The position numbers and the translations under genes were made by a program. Shown piece by piece: positions 53,980-62,019 of a stretch of 64,000 nt of DNA (within the stretch, counting starts at the first letter, position 1; every line of letters starts with the position of its first letter). The DNA lies in NCBI GenBank assembly GCA_028285485.1, contig JANQPC010000030.1:50712-114711 (forward strand). Direction: 5' to 3'. Origin of the DNA: Paracoccaceae bacterium. GTDB lineage: Bacteria; Pseudomonadota; Alphaproteobacteria; Rhodobacterales; Rhodobacteraceae. The notes under the pieces were generated by a model. It was not told the origin of the DNA. It saw nothing but the letters and a program-made list of their open reading frames with translations, and did no database searches.

Positions 53980-55125
53980 CTATTGCCGTATGCTGAGCGT
54001 AAGTGACTTCGTGATGCTCGCGGCGCAAAGCGTTGCAGCGATGCACATGAATACGAGCGAGGCGTAGGAATTCAGGAAATGCGCCTGCGCAAGGAAAGTC
54101 ACGGTGGCCACGCCACCCAGCCGCGCGAAGGTGATATCCAGGCTCGCCGATATCGCCGTTGTGCCCGGCGGGGCAAACCTGAGGATCGCTTGCGTGGAGG
54201 GCGCGTTGCTGCAGGCCAGGCCGCAGCCGATCAGGATCGGCGCAACGAAAACAAGGATCGCTTCGTTGTGAAAATAGGCCAGCGGAAAGCCGGAGGCGAT
54301 GAAAACCGGCGCGGCCAGCAGGATACGCCCCACGCTTGGCTCATCCACCCGGTTTCTCAGAAGCGTGCTGACAACTGAGAAGCTCAGCCACATCAGCGAA
54401 AGGAACAGGCCGATCGTCGAGGTTTCGTAATCCTTCTCCGCCAGCCAAAGCGGCAGGCGAAACAGGAAAAAGGTAATGGCCCCATAAGTGCAGAAGACAT
54501 AGCCGAACATCGCCCAAAGCTCCCGCACCTCAAGCAGGCTTGCATATCGCGATGCGGCGGCAGGGCGTGGCTGAGGATCGTCGGGCAGATGCGCCTTTTG
54601 CATGATTGCCAGCGCACAGATGGCCAATGCCGAGAACACGATAAAGGCAATGCGCCATCCGCTCTCGGCCAAAAAGGTGCTGTAGGTCAGCGGCGCGAAG
54701 GCGGCCACATAGCCCACGATGCTGCCCCAAACGATCAGCACTTTGCCGGGCTTCTCGGGCGCCGCCTTGGTCAGCAGAAGCGGTACAAGCGGGGAAAACA
54801 CGCCGCCGCCAAAGCCCTGCAAAACGCGCCCCGCCAAGATCATTTCGAAGCTTCCCGCCGAGGCAACGATCGCAGAGCCCAGCGCGAAGAAAAGCACCCC
54901 GAAGGCAAACACGCGCTTGGCATTGAACGCATCGCCAAGCCATCCCCCAGCGATCACCCCGACCGCAACGGAAAACCCGTATGAGTTGAATACCCAGGCA
55001 AGCTGCGAAATCGAGAGGCCGAATTCATCCTCGATCAGCGCCAGTAGCAACGGAACGAGCGTCAGCTCCATCACAAAGGCGACGCTGACGGCGATCGATC
55101 CAACTATTGCGTTTCGCGATGACAA
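53980..55125 (-). CDS. MFS transporter
   Basis: A 381-residue major facilitator with about 12 helices; GGWLGDAFNAKRVFAFGVLFFALGSAIVASAG contains the loop 2-3 motif A variant. The start is uncertain: the frame is open back to a TAA near 55173 with only a TTG (55125) available before the first helix, and the ribosome site is poor. It is convergent with the FAD oxidoreductase gene. It may export a product or toxic analogue of the neighbouring pathway; substrate unknown. Confidence 0.75.
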   Translation of the reverse strand: MSSRNAIVGSIAVSVAFVMELTLVPLLLALIEDEFGLSISQLAWVFNSYGFSVAVGVIAGGWLGDAFNAKRVFAFGVLFFALGSAIVASAGSFEMILAGRVLQGFGGGVFSPLVPLLLTKAAPEKPGKVLIVWGSIVGYVAAFAPLTYSTFLAESGWRIAFIVFSALAICALAIMQKAHLPDDPQPRPAAASRYASLLEVRELWAMFGYVFCTYGAITFFLFRLPLWLAEKDYETSTIGLFLSLMWLSFSVVSTLLRNRVDEPSVGRILLAAPVFIASGFPLAYFHNEAILVFVAPILIGCGLACSNAPSTQAILRFAPPGTTAISASLDITFARLGGVATVTFLAQAHFLNSYASLVFMCIAATLCAASITKSLTLSIRQ

Positions 55126-55210
55126 AGAGCGGTGCCGCCAGGAATGGATTTCGGGGATGCCGGTGGCCGCTTAAAGACCACCGCTGTGAGGCGCTACCGG
55201 GCGCGGCGGA

Positions 55211-55969
55211 TCAGCCGCTGCCCCCGATGCGTGTGAGGGTGGAGGGAACCTGAGATACCGAATCCCCCGTTCGACGCGTGTCTGGTTCCCGCAAGACCGC
55301 GTTCGCCATATCCACGCTGTTCATCCAGATGAGATAATCCTCTTCCGTCACCTGCTGATCGGGCCCGATCCAGCGCCCCGGCTCGCAATGGCTGTAGCCA
55401 TAGCGCAGGTGGGCGCCTTTGGCGGCCAGTTGCTTCGGCACCAGGGCAAACATGTAGTCCGGCGCCCAGGCGCTTTGAACGATCTCGAAGAGAAGCCGCG
55501 AAAGCAGGGATGTGGCGCCCTGGCTGCGCAGCCCGCCAAGCCCGCGCGCGGGCAACCAGAAGTCTCCGTGATAGCACACCGTTCCCGTGATCGTTTTCAG
55601 CGCTTCGGGGCCGGTGTAATGGGTGGCGTCGGGATCAGGCGTTGTATTCGGCGTGATGTACTTGTGCCGATGGGCCTGAAAATGCTGGTTGAGCGTTTTG
55701 CCCGAAAGATCGAGCAGGCGCGCAGCCTGCGTATGCGTCAGCTCACCCTCTTCGTTGAAACCGCACACCCAGAAGCCGTTGGTCTCATCCACGTAGGAGC
55801 GCGTGACATCGAACATCGGGTATATCTCACCCCGATCCTTCTGTGCGGCGCGGCGCGCGCGGTATTCCACAAAGTCATCGCCGATTTCCACGCGCATGCC
55901 GGAGGCGGCAAGCTCATGCAGGACAGCCGAGACAGCCTTGGCCATCCGAAACGTTTTCTTTGGTATCAT
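55211..55969 (-). CDS. Hypothetical protein, possibly GNAT-like
   Basis: A 252-residue soluble protein that I do not recognise. The middle (ITGTVCYHGDFWLPARGLGGLRSQGATSLLSRLLFEIVQSAWAPDYMFALVPKQLAAKGAHLRYGYSH) has the strand-helix pattern and glycine-rich loop of acyltransferase (GNAT) folds, but no confident family assignment is possible. The N-terminal half contains a possible helix-turn-helix-like stretch (LTHTQAARLLDLSGKTLNQHFQAHRHKY, about 80-107). A GAGGCGGGG box precedes the ATG. The 138-bp gap upstream is AT-richer than its surroundings. It is paired with the LysR-like gene on the same strand. Confidence 0.6.
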   Translation of the reverse strand: MIPKKTFRMAKAVSAVLHELAASGMRVEIGDDFVEYRARRAAQKDRGEIYPMFDVTRSYVDETNGFWVCGFNEEGELTHTQAARLLDLSGKTLNQHFQAHRHKYITPNTTPDPDATHYTGPEALKTITGTVCYHGDFWLPARGLGGLRSQGATSLLSRLLFEIVQSAWAPDYMFALVPKQLAAKGAHLRYGYSHCEPGRWIGPDQQVTEEDYLIWMNSVDMANAVLREPDTRRTGDSVSQVPSTLTRIGGSG

Positions 55970-56107
55970 GCCCCGCCTCAGCCTGCGATTTTTCCACCCT
56001 CACGGGAACGCTATCATCGTGATTCGATGAATGTGAAGTTTTTTCGAAGGGGCTGCCAGACAAGCTTAGAATGTGTGCTGGTTATGCCAAACAAGCCCTT
56101 ACTGTTC

Positions 56108-56989
56108 TCATGCGGGCGCAAAATCCATCACCAGATCGGCGGGAAGCTCGGGAACGTCTTCCGGATCCAGCGTGTCAATATCAACCTGGGGTGTAATTAG
56201 CGCGAGCACGCTCAGCCCGGGTGTTCCATCCGGAAACACGCAGCCCAGAAGCAGCCGCTGAAAGGTTACCGGCAGCGCATCGCCCCCGTCCTTGGGCAGG
56301 AAGGCGAAGAGGTGATCGAGGCGCACCCCGCCCTCCTCGTAGATGCGGGAATAGGCGCCCGCGATGAACTCGTTGAACTCGTCGCCCACATTGTCTTCAT
56401 TCATCAGCTTGCCGATGGCGCTTTTTGACCACGCCCACCCGAACCACTTCGCGTAGGCCGATTCGGTGCCGATATCCACGAACACCCAGCCCGCGGGTCC
56501 CTTCCGGTAGATCACCGTGTAGGGCCGGATCTCTTCCATGGCCGGGTGTTCGATGCGCGCTTCGGCCGCGCCCCATGCAACAAGCGCCTTTTTCACAAGA
56601 GGCAGACCGTTCAGGGCGACCTTGTAGACCGGCTGCTGCTGAGAGAGAAATTCGCGCCCGTCGGCATCCACGTAGCTGCTGAATTCCAGCCCGCGGGTTA
56701 CCTTCTTCGTGAGCGCATTCTGCCCCGCCCAGGTATCAAGCTCCAGCAAAATGGCCTTGGCCCCATCGAGCGATGCATCGCCCTGGGGTGTAAGCTGATA
56801 GCGCCGGTCTTCCACCGTAAAGAGCGTCTCGCCCTTGATGCGTTCAAGATCGGTGATGTGACGGCGCACCGTTTGGCGCGTGGCGCCGAGCTCCTCGCAC
56901 GTCTTGGACAGATTCAGGTTTTTGCTCATGCTCACGAAAGCACGAAGCATCGACACCGTGACGCCGCCGTTATTCTTCGATTGATACAA
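56108..56989 (-). CDS. LysR-type DNA-binding domain with unfamiliar C-terminal domain
   Basis: A 293-residue protein. Residues 12-75 form a LysR-like helix-turn-helix (VSMLRAFVSMSKNLNLSKTCEELGATRQTVRRHITDLERIKGETLFTVEDRRYQLTPQGDASLDGA). After that, the expected LysR co-inducer domain (xLRIG... periplasmic-binding fold) is absent. Instead there is a W/Y/D/E-rich domain (WVFVDIGTESAYAKWFGWAWSKSAIGKLMNEDNVGDEFNEFIAGAYSRIYEEGG) of unknown type. The track start is TTG (56989); ATG at 56950 or GTG at 56956 are alternatives. It may control itself and the adjacent 252-residue orphan. Confidence 0.65.
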   Translation of the reverse strand: MYQSKNNGGVTVSMLRAFVSMSKNLNLSKTCEELGATRQTVRRHITDLERIKGETLFTVEDRRYQLTPQGDASLDGAKAILLELDTWAGQNALTKKVTRGLEFSSYVDADGREFLSQQQPVYKVALNGLPLVKKALVAWGAAEARIEHPAMEEIRPYTVIYRKGPAGWVFVDIGTESAYAKWFGWAWSKSAIGKLMNEDNVGDEFNEFIAGAYSRIYEEGGVRLDHLFAFLPKDGGDALPVTFQRLLLGCVFPDGTPGLSVLALITPQVDIDTLDPEDVPELPADLVMDFAPA

Positions 56990-57237
56990 TTCCGTTACCC
57001 GAGTGCTTTGGGGAAGTATCGGAACTTAACAACTCGTAAACCACCGTCGGCGATGATTTTCAAAGCAAGGGGGGCAAAGGAAGGCGAAAATCGGTCTTTT
57101 CCGGGGTTGTCGCGCTTCTGAAACTTTCAACTCGCACTAGAAGCTCAATAATTGGGCAGGTGTTCCGGTGGAAACCCGGTTTTAGCCATCTTTTGGTCAG
57201 GTTCGTCTGGAGAACATGCGCGTTGAAAGGAAATTCC

Positions 57238-57504
57238 ATGATCTCCACCACGGTCCTCCCCCCTTCGGCAATGCTGTCTGCGCCCCCCCCGGGCGCAGTA
57301 AACGTGCGCTATGGGCGGGCGATCGAGGGCCCGGGTGGCACATGGGTGCCCTGTGCGACAAAGGTTTCCGCCGGGGTGTATATTTCCGGGGTTTTTGAGG
57401 TTGGGCCGGGGCGCAGCCAGGTCTGCGCGGCTCAAAACCCGTTGCCCTGCGCCGATGAAGCGCTGTCGCAGGCCATCGAACTTGCGTCTTGCGCCGCAGC
57501 CTGA
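57238..57504 (+). CDS. Small hypothetical protein
   Basis: An 88-residue ORF with AAAGGAA 5 nt before the ATG, in a region otherwise lacking genes. The product (MISTTVLPPSAML ... RYGRAIEGPGGTWVPCATKVSAG ... EALSQAIELASCAAA) has four cysteines, a proline-rich start and no recognisable domain or signal peptide. Good ribosome site and sensible codon use favour a real gene, but the protein has no known family, so caution is needed. A 6-bp GC-rich hairpin (57546-57568) lies 42 bp after its stop. Confidence 0.45.
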   Translation: MISTTVLPPSAMLSAPPPGAVNVRYGRAIEGPGGTWVPCATKVSAGVYISGVFEVGPGRSQVCAAQNPLPCADEALSQAIELASCAAA

Positions 57505-57545
57505 GCCGGCTGTTACACCTTAAACCACCTGTGAAACGCGAGAAG

Positions 57546-57857
57546 GCAGCGCCGGGCCCCGACGCTGCTCTCAATTCGCATCTCGGCTGATATACCACAC
57601 CGCAGCCTAAGAGGGGGGTAAGTAAAACACCCAACTCGTACTGTGGAACTTGAAGAGACCCACGCACCCAGAACCCATGGGCCTCTTCAAATCACCGCGT
57701 CCTTCCCTCGGCACACACCACACAAACCAACGTGCCGCCGACTAAGGCAACTCACTCGTTACACACACTCGTCACACTGCCGGACGGGGCACTCAACCCG
57801 TCCGATCTCCAAACGGGGCACTCACCCGTTCGGTGCCGAACGGGGCACTCAACCCGT
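57546..57857. repeat. Array of hairpins with a repeated GCACTCA(A) loop in a gene-free segment
   Basis: The 665-bp gap 57505-58169 has no convincing gene. It contains: GCAGCG/CGCTGC (57546-57568); a 13-position stem with one mismatch, TTGAAGAG-CCCA against TGGG-CTCTTCAA (57650-57690); and three tandem units around CGGGGCACTCAACCCG. The units are a perfect 8-bp stem CGGACGGG/CCCGTCCG (57781-57804), a 6-bp stem AACGGG/CCCGTT (57812-57830), and a 5-bp stem ACGGG/CCCGT (57840-57857). The loops are GCACTCAA, GCACTCA and GCACTCAA. Units 2 and 3 can instead pair as CCCGTTCGG/CCGAACGGG (57825-57844), so switching structures are possible. It could be a small RNA, a regulatory leader or a repeat element. 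Confidence 0.6.
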
Positions 57858-57923
57858 CCGATGGCTGCAACATGCGCCATGCGGGTACCATTAACAATTC
57901 AGTAAGTTTTTGACGTGATAGGG

Positions 57924-57955
57924 TGATTTTTCACACCACGTTGGATGATTTTTCA
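57924..57955. promoter_or_regulatory. Direct repeat of TGATTTTTCA spaced two helical turns apart
   Basis: TGATTTTTCA occurs at 57924-57933 and 57946-57955, 22 bp start to start, inside an AT-rich island (about 57885-58020). A related GGTTTTTCACACA lies near 58100. Two-turn spacing fits tandem binding of a regulator on one DNA face. No adjacent start codon makes the target obvious; the regulated unit may be an untranslated RNA. Confidence 0.35.
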
Positions 57956-58169
57956 TACATCGCGCCGAAACGTGCTGGTGCGAGAAAAAGGCGTGCAACC
58001 TTTTGATAAATAATGATTTTGCTGGCTGCGCGGCTTCGCTCTGCAACGCCACCCACCCATCGAACCTTCACAGGTTCCCGGCAGCACGGGGCTAACGGTT
58101 GGTTTTTCACACAGCCCGCCGCCCAAAGCGGCATCGGCAACCACACGCCCAAGCAACAAATCTGTGAGG

Positions 58170-58259
58170 TGGCGGAGACGAAGGGATTCGAACCCTCGAG
58201 ACGGTTTCCCGCCTACTCCCTTAGCAGGGGAGCGCCTTCGACCACTCGGCCACGTCTCC
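58170..58259 (-). tRNA. tRNA-Ser (anticodon GCT)
   Basis: Reading the minus strand, GGAGACG (acceptor 5' half, from 58259) pairs with CGTCTCC. The D-arm GCCGAGTGGTCGAAGGC, the anticodon stem-loop CTCCC-CTGCTAA-GGGAG with anticodon GCT, a long variable arm and the T-loop TTCGAAT are all present, as expected for a class II serine tRNA. The discriminator is G and CCA is encoded (58170-58172). Its 3' end faces the gene-poor, AT-richer segment at 55-58 kb. Confidence 0.95.
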
Positions 58260-58311
58260 GCCGGCGGGTCTATCAGCAGGGGTGGCGGGGAAACAAGCCA
58301 AAAGGCGCGGC

Positions 58312-59409
58312 TCAGGTGTTGAAGAGAAAGTGCAGCACATCACCGTCTTTCACCGTGTAGCCCTTGCCTTCCGCGCGCATCTTGCCGGCCTCTTTTGCCC
58401 CCTGTTCGCCATCATGGGCCACGTAATCTTCATAGCCGATGGTTTCGGCGCGGATGAAGCCGCGCTCGAAATCGCCGTGGATCACGCCCGCGGCCTGCGG
58501 CGCCAGCGTGCCCGCCGGAATCGTCCAGGCACGGGCCTCCTTGGGCCCGGCGGTGAAGTAGGTTTGGAGGTGGAGCAGCGCATAGCCCGCGCGGATCATC
58601 CGGTCGAGCCCGGCCTCCGCCAGCCCCAGCTCTTCGAGGAACATCGCGGCCTCGTCCGGCTCCAGCTGGCTGATCTCTTCCTCGATCTTGGCAGAGATCA
58701 CGACCGATGCTGCCCCCTGCTCGGCCGCCATCTCTGCCACACGGGCGGAATGGGCATTGCCAGCGGCGGCTTCGGCCTCATCCACGTTGCACACATAAAG
58801 CACGGGCTTGGTTGTCAGAAGCTGCAGCCCGGCCCAGGCCCTCGCATCTTCCGCGGCCACATCAACCGTGCGCGCGGGCTTGCCATCTTCCAGGACCGCG
58901 GCAGCGGCCTTTAGAAGCCGTTCCTGCTGCACCGCCTCCTTGTCACCCCCGCGCACCTTGCGCACGAGCCCCTGAAGCCGCTTCTCGATGCTTTCGAGAT
59001 CGGCAAGCATCAGTTCGGTTTCGATTGTCTCGGCATCGGCCACCGGATCCACCCGCCCATCCACATGCGTGACATCGGCGTCTTCAAAGCAGCGCAGCAC
59101 ATGGGCGATGGCATCCACCTCGCGGATATTGGCGAGAAACTGGTTGCCGAGCCCCTCGCCCTTTGAGGCGCCTTTCACGAGCCCCGCGATATCCACAAAG
59201 GTCATCCGCGCCGGGATCACATTGGCGGAGTTTGCGATCCGGGCCAGCGTTTCAAGCCGCGCATCGGGCACCGAAACCTCGCCGACATTCGGCTCAATCG
59301 TGCAGAAGGGGAAGTTCGCGGCCTGGGCCGCCGCGGTGCGGGTGAGTGCATTGAACAGCGTTGACTTGCCCACATTCGGCAACCCCACGATCCCGGTTTT
59401 GAAGCCCAT
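58312..59409 (-). CDS. ychF: Redox-regulated ATPase/GTPase YchF (Obg family)
   Basis: A 365-residue protein, the standard YchF length. G1 GLPNVGKST at residues 8-16, [15 protein letters not shown]3 [17 protein letters not shown] and NVDEAEA in place of the strict NKxD (YchF prefers ATP) are present. A coiled-coil segment and the C-terminal TGS domain ([20 protein letters not shown] ... [19 protein letters not shown]) follow. ATG at 59409 (MGFKTGIVG) is the family start; the longer upstream frame is not conserved. YchF binds ribosomes and modulates stress responses. It is upstream of the tRNA gene on the same strand. Confidence 0.95.
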   Translation of the reverse strand: MGFKTGIVGLPNVGKSTLFNALTRTAAAQAANFPFCTIEPNVGEVSVPDARLETLARIANSANVIPARMTFVDIAGLVKGASKGEGLGNQFLANIREVDAIAHVLRCFEDADVTHVDGRVDPVADAETIETELMLADLESIEKRLQGLVRKVRGGDKEAVQQERLLKAAAAVLEDGKPARTVDVAAEDARAWAGLQLLTTKPVLYVCNVDEAEAAAGNAHSARVAEMAAEQGAASVVISAKIEEEISQLEPDEAAMFLEELGLAEAGLDRMIRAGYALLHLQTYFTAGPKEARAWTIPAGTLAPQAAGVIHGDFERGFIRAETIGYEDYVAHDGEQGAKEAGKMRAEGKGYTVKDGDVLHFLFNT

Positions 59410-59541
59410 GGCACCCTCTCGATTTGCGCGCGCCTCACCTAGCCATCCCGGGGCAGGCGCGCAAGCGGGGCCGCGCACCCTTGCATCCCCGGGGCGCCTG
59501 CGCGAAACCACGGCGCGGGGCACCAAGGGGGAATGGCGCAG

Positions 59542-60333
59542 ATGACCCGGATTGACAGCACCTTTCAGCGGCTGAGGGGCGCGGGGCGGAAAGCCTTCGT
59601 TTCCTACATCATGGCCGGAGACCCCGATTACGAGACATCGCTTGAAGTGATGCGCGCGCTCCCCGCCGCAGGCGTTGATATCATCGAGCTGGGCCTGCCG
59701 TTCACCGATCCGATGGCCGATGGCCCAACGATCCAGCTGGCTGGCCAGCGCGCGTTGGAAGGCGGGCAAACGCTGGAAAAAACGCTCGAGATGGTGCGCA
59801 GTTTCCGCGCCGGCGATGATGTCACGCCCATCGTGCTGATGGGGTATTACAACCCGATCTATTCCCGCGGCGTTGAACGGTTTTTGGCAGAGGCGAAAGC
59901 GGCGGGTATCGATGGTTTAATCATCGTCGATCTGCCGCCCGAAGAAGACAGCGAGCTCTGCATCCCGGCACAGGCGGCGGGGCTGAACTTCATTCGCCTG
60001 GCCACGCCCACGACGGATGACAAGCGCCTGCCCACCGTTTTGCAAAACACCTCCGGCTTTGTCTATTACGTCTCGATCACCGGCATAACGGGCGCGGCGA
60101 ATGCGCAGGCCGGCGATGTGGGCCCCGAGGTGGCGCGGCTGAAGGCGGCAACGGATCTGCCCATCGTCGTGGGCTTCGGGATCAAAACGCCGGAGGCGGC
60201 GGAAGCGATTGCGCAGGTGGCCGATGGCGCCGTTGTTGGCTCTGCAATTGTGGAACGGATTGCAGCGGGCGAACCGCCCGAAACGGTCGCAGCCTTTGTC
60301 GCCGATCTCGCCGCAGGGGCGCATCGCGCCTAG
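59542..60333 (+). CDS. trpA: Tryptophan synthase alpha subunit
   Basis: A 263-residue TIM-barrel lyase that splits indole-3-glycerol phosphate into indole and glyceraldehyde-3-phosphate in the TrpA-TrpB complex. Catalytic Glu and Asp lie in [25 protein letters not shown] and [28 protein letters not shown] (phosphate site) are intact. MTRIDSTFQ at 59542 is the usual family start; an ATG at 59533 is only 2 nt from the GGGGG box and less likely. trpB is not adjacent in the window, so trpA is separated from the other trp genes here. Its last bases overlap the convergent MarR gene. Confidence 0.94.
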   Translation: MTRIDSTFQRLRGAGRKAFVSYIMAGDPDYETSLEVMRALPAAGVDIIELGLPFTDPMADGPTIQLAGQRALEGGQTLEKTLEMVRSFRAGDDVTPIVLMGYYNPIYSRGVERFLAEAKAAGIDGLIIVDLPPEEDSELCIPAQAAGLNFIRLATPTTDDKRLPTVLQNTSGFVYYVSITGITGAANAQAGDVGPEVARLKAATDLPIVVGFGIKTPEAAEAIAQVADGAVVGSAIVERIAAGEPPETVAAFVADLAAGAHRA

Positions 60334-60779
60334 GCGTTGCGGTCAGCATCCAGCGTGGCGCGGATCGCCGCAAGCTCCGGCAACAGCGCAGAGACCTTCT
60401 CGGGATCGATCTGTTCTGAAATCCGCGCCACGTCCGGCGCAAGATCTGCGATGGCCTTATCGCGAAAGGCGCGGCCCGCGGGCATCAGCCACACGCATTT
60501 GCTGCGCTTGTCGTCAGGGTTCGGGCGCATCTCGATCAGGCCGCCCCGTTCCAGCCCGGCCAGCGTATGGGTCATCGTAGTCTTGGGCACCTGAAAGGCG
60601 CGGGCCAGCGCAAGCGGCGTTGGCCCATCGCCCACCCGGATCAGGTGATTGAGCACCGAGAAATGCGGCAGCAGGAATCCTTTCGGCAGCCGTGCTTCCA
60701 GAAGCGTGCGGGAAAGCTGCCCGATGATGCCGATCTCGTTGAAAAACGCGAAATAGGTTTCAAGCGGTCTGTCGGGCAT
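60330..60779 (-). CDS. MarR-family transcriptional regulator
   Basis: A 149-residue winged-helix regulator: [65 protein letters not shown] is the DNA-binding core with the wing (DKRSK). It overlaps the end of the nitroreductase-like gene by 20 bp, so the two form an operon. An inverted repeat upstream of that operon is the probable operator. The single cysteine near the wing could allow redox sensing, but this is speculative. Confidence 0.87.
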   Translation of the reverse strand: MPDRPLETYFAFFNEIGIIGQLSRTLLEARLPKGFLLPHFSVLNHLIRVGDGPTPLALARAFQVPKTTMTHTLAGLERGGLIEMRPNPDDKRSKCVWLMPAGRAFRDKAIADLAPDVARISEQIDPEKVSALLPELAAIRATLDADRNA

Positions 60780-61887
60780 TCACGAGCTTTGCGTCGAGCG
60801 GCCAGCGCGGGGTGCGCGGGGTTTGCGGAGCGTAGCCCAGAAGGCCGAGCATTTGAACCGTTTCGCCGGGGGCTGCAAACTCCGCATGGATGGCCGCGTA
60901 AATCTCCGCCATTTCGGGGTATTCCTGAAGGGCTTGGCTGACCGGGCGAAGCGCCAGCCCTGCCCCCGTTGCCGCAAGGTTGAGGCGCAGCCAATCCCGC
61001 CCCGCGGTAATCTGGTCGCTCCGGGAATTGCCCCGGGTGCGGCTGAGCGTGAAGGCGGGCGCGCCCAGAATGGCATTCTGCGTCTCTTCAATCGCGCTGC
61101 GGGTGCCGGGGTTATCCGGGTCAGAGGCCGCTTCGCGCGTGAACAGGCCCAGAAGCGCCAGTGCCTCAAGCATCGGCCCGCCGGCATCGATCCCGTCGGG
61201 CTGGGCATTGATCTCGGCCTTTCCGATCCGCAGCAGATCGATGCTTTCCTGCCAGGCCGCAGGGGTGGCGGCCTCGATCAGCCATGCGTCATGCGCCAGC
61301 ATGCGCAGGCGGTCGTTGCGCGGCCCGTCCACCACAATCTCCGCGTAAGGCGTAAGGGGGGCAGCCGCCGCAGCGCTTACCGCGCGTGGCTCAAAGGCTT
61401 CCTTATGCGAGCGGCGGTTCATGGCGTGGGCAAAAAGCGGATCCGGCGCCCCCGCCCCTTCGATAAAGCGGCAGGCCGCTACGGGCGCGCCATCGGCATC
61501 GCCTTCAGGGAAGAGCGTGGTTTCCACGCCAAACCCCGCCTCCTGCGCGGCCATCTCCATCAGTTCGATGAAGCACCCCATGCCGATCGTAAGCTGGCGG
61601 CCAAACGGGTCAGTCACCGGCAAATCGAGGGCCAGATCGCGGGTGAGGATCAGGCGGTCTTCGCCCACAAGCTCGGCCACCCATGGCTGGCGGTTATGCG
61701 GGTTGGGGGCCAGGAGCGCGTAGGAAAGCGCGTTCTTCCGCGGATCGCCGTAGCCCCCCGCCAGATCCCATGGCGCAAGCGCATCGTTCGGCGTGCGGGT
61801 TGCTACGAATCCCGCGGCCCCGGCGCCTGCGGCAAGTACGGTTCCGCCGCCCACGAGGGCAAGCATCTTGCGTCTGGAAAGCACCAT
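60760..61887 (-). CDS. Tat-exported nitroreductase-family (Acg-like) protein
   Basis: A 375-residue protein with a twin-arginine start (LSRRKMLALVGGGTVLAAGAGAAGFVATRTP) and a nitroreductase fold with the Acg-type sequence APNPHNRQPWVAEL (FMN-site motif) and MNRRSHKEAFEPRAVS. Tat export suggests it is folded with FMN in the cytoplasm and works in the periplasm or at the membrane. The physiological substrate is unknown; relatives reduce quinones or nitro compounds or simply store flavin. It is co-transcribed with the MarR regulator. Confidence 0.78.
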   Translation of the reverse strand: MVLSRRKMLALVGGGTVLAAGAGAAGFVATRTPNDALAPWDLAGGYGDPRKNALSYALLAPNPHNRQPWVAELVGEDRLILTRDLALDLPVTDPFGRQLTIGMGCFIELMEMAAQEAGFGVETTLFPEGDADGAPVAACRFIEGAGAPDPLFAHAMNRRSHKEAFEPRAVSAAAAAPLTPYAEIVVDGPRNDRLRMLAHDAWLIEAATPAAWQESIDLLRIGKAEINAQPDGIDAGGPMLEALALLGLFTREAASDPDNPGTRSAIEETQNAILGAPAFTLSRTRGNSRSDQITAGRDWLRLNLAATGAGLALRPVSQALQEYPEMAEIYAAIHAEFAAPGETVQMLGLLGYAPQTPRTPRWPLDAKLVNARQTA

Positions 61888-61903
61888 CTCTCTATCTCCA
61901 TAT

Positions 61904-61939
61904 AGTACGATTTCGGACTATTTAATGCGATATCGTACT
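61904..61939. promoter_or_regulatory. Inverted-repeat operator between nitroreductase/marR operon and lldD
   Basis: AGTACGAT (61904-61911) recurs as its exact reverse complement ATCGTACT (61932-61939). A second dyad, ATAGT (61902-61906) and ACTAT (61917-61921), overlaps it. The segment is AT-rich and starts 17 bp before the ATG of the minus-strand nitroreductase gene. The position suggests binding of the co-encoded MarR protein to repress its own operon; an effect on lldD is possible. Confidence 0.55.
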
Positions 61940-62019
61940 TTTTGCAAGCCCCTACGCCGCATTGCCCGTACGCCGCCAAGGCGGTACGGAATTTTGACCA
62001 ATGGGAGGAACTTCTGCCG

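Noticed and set aside
57781..57857. A short CRISPR array.
   Set aside because: Only three units, unequal spacing of 27-32 bp, no unique spacers of proper length, palindromic units with a conserved loop, and no cas gene nearby.
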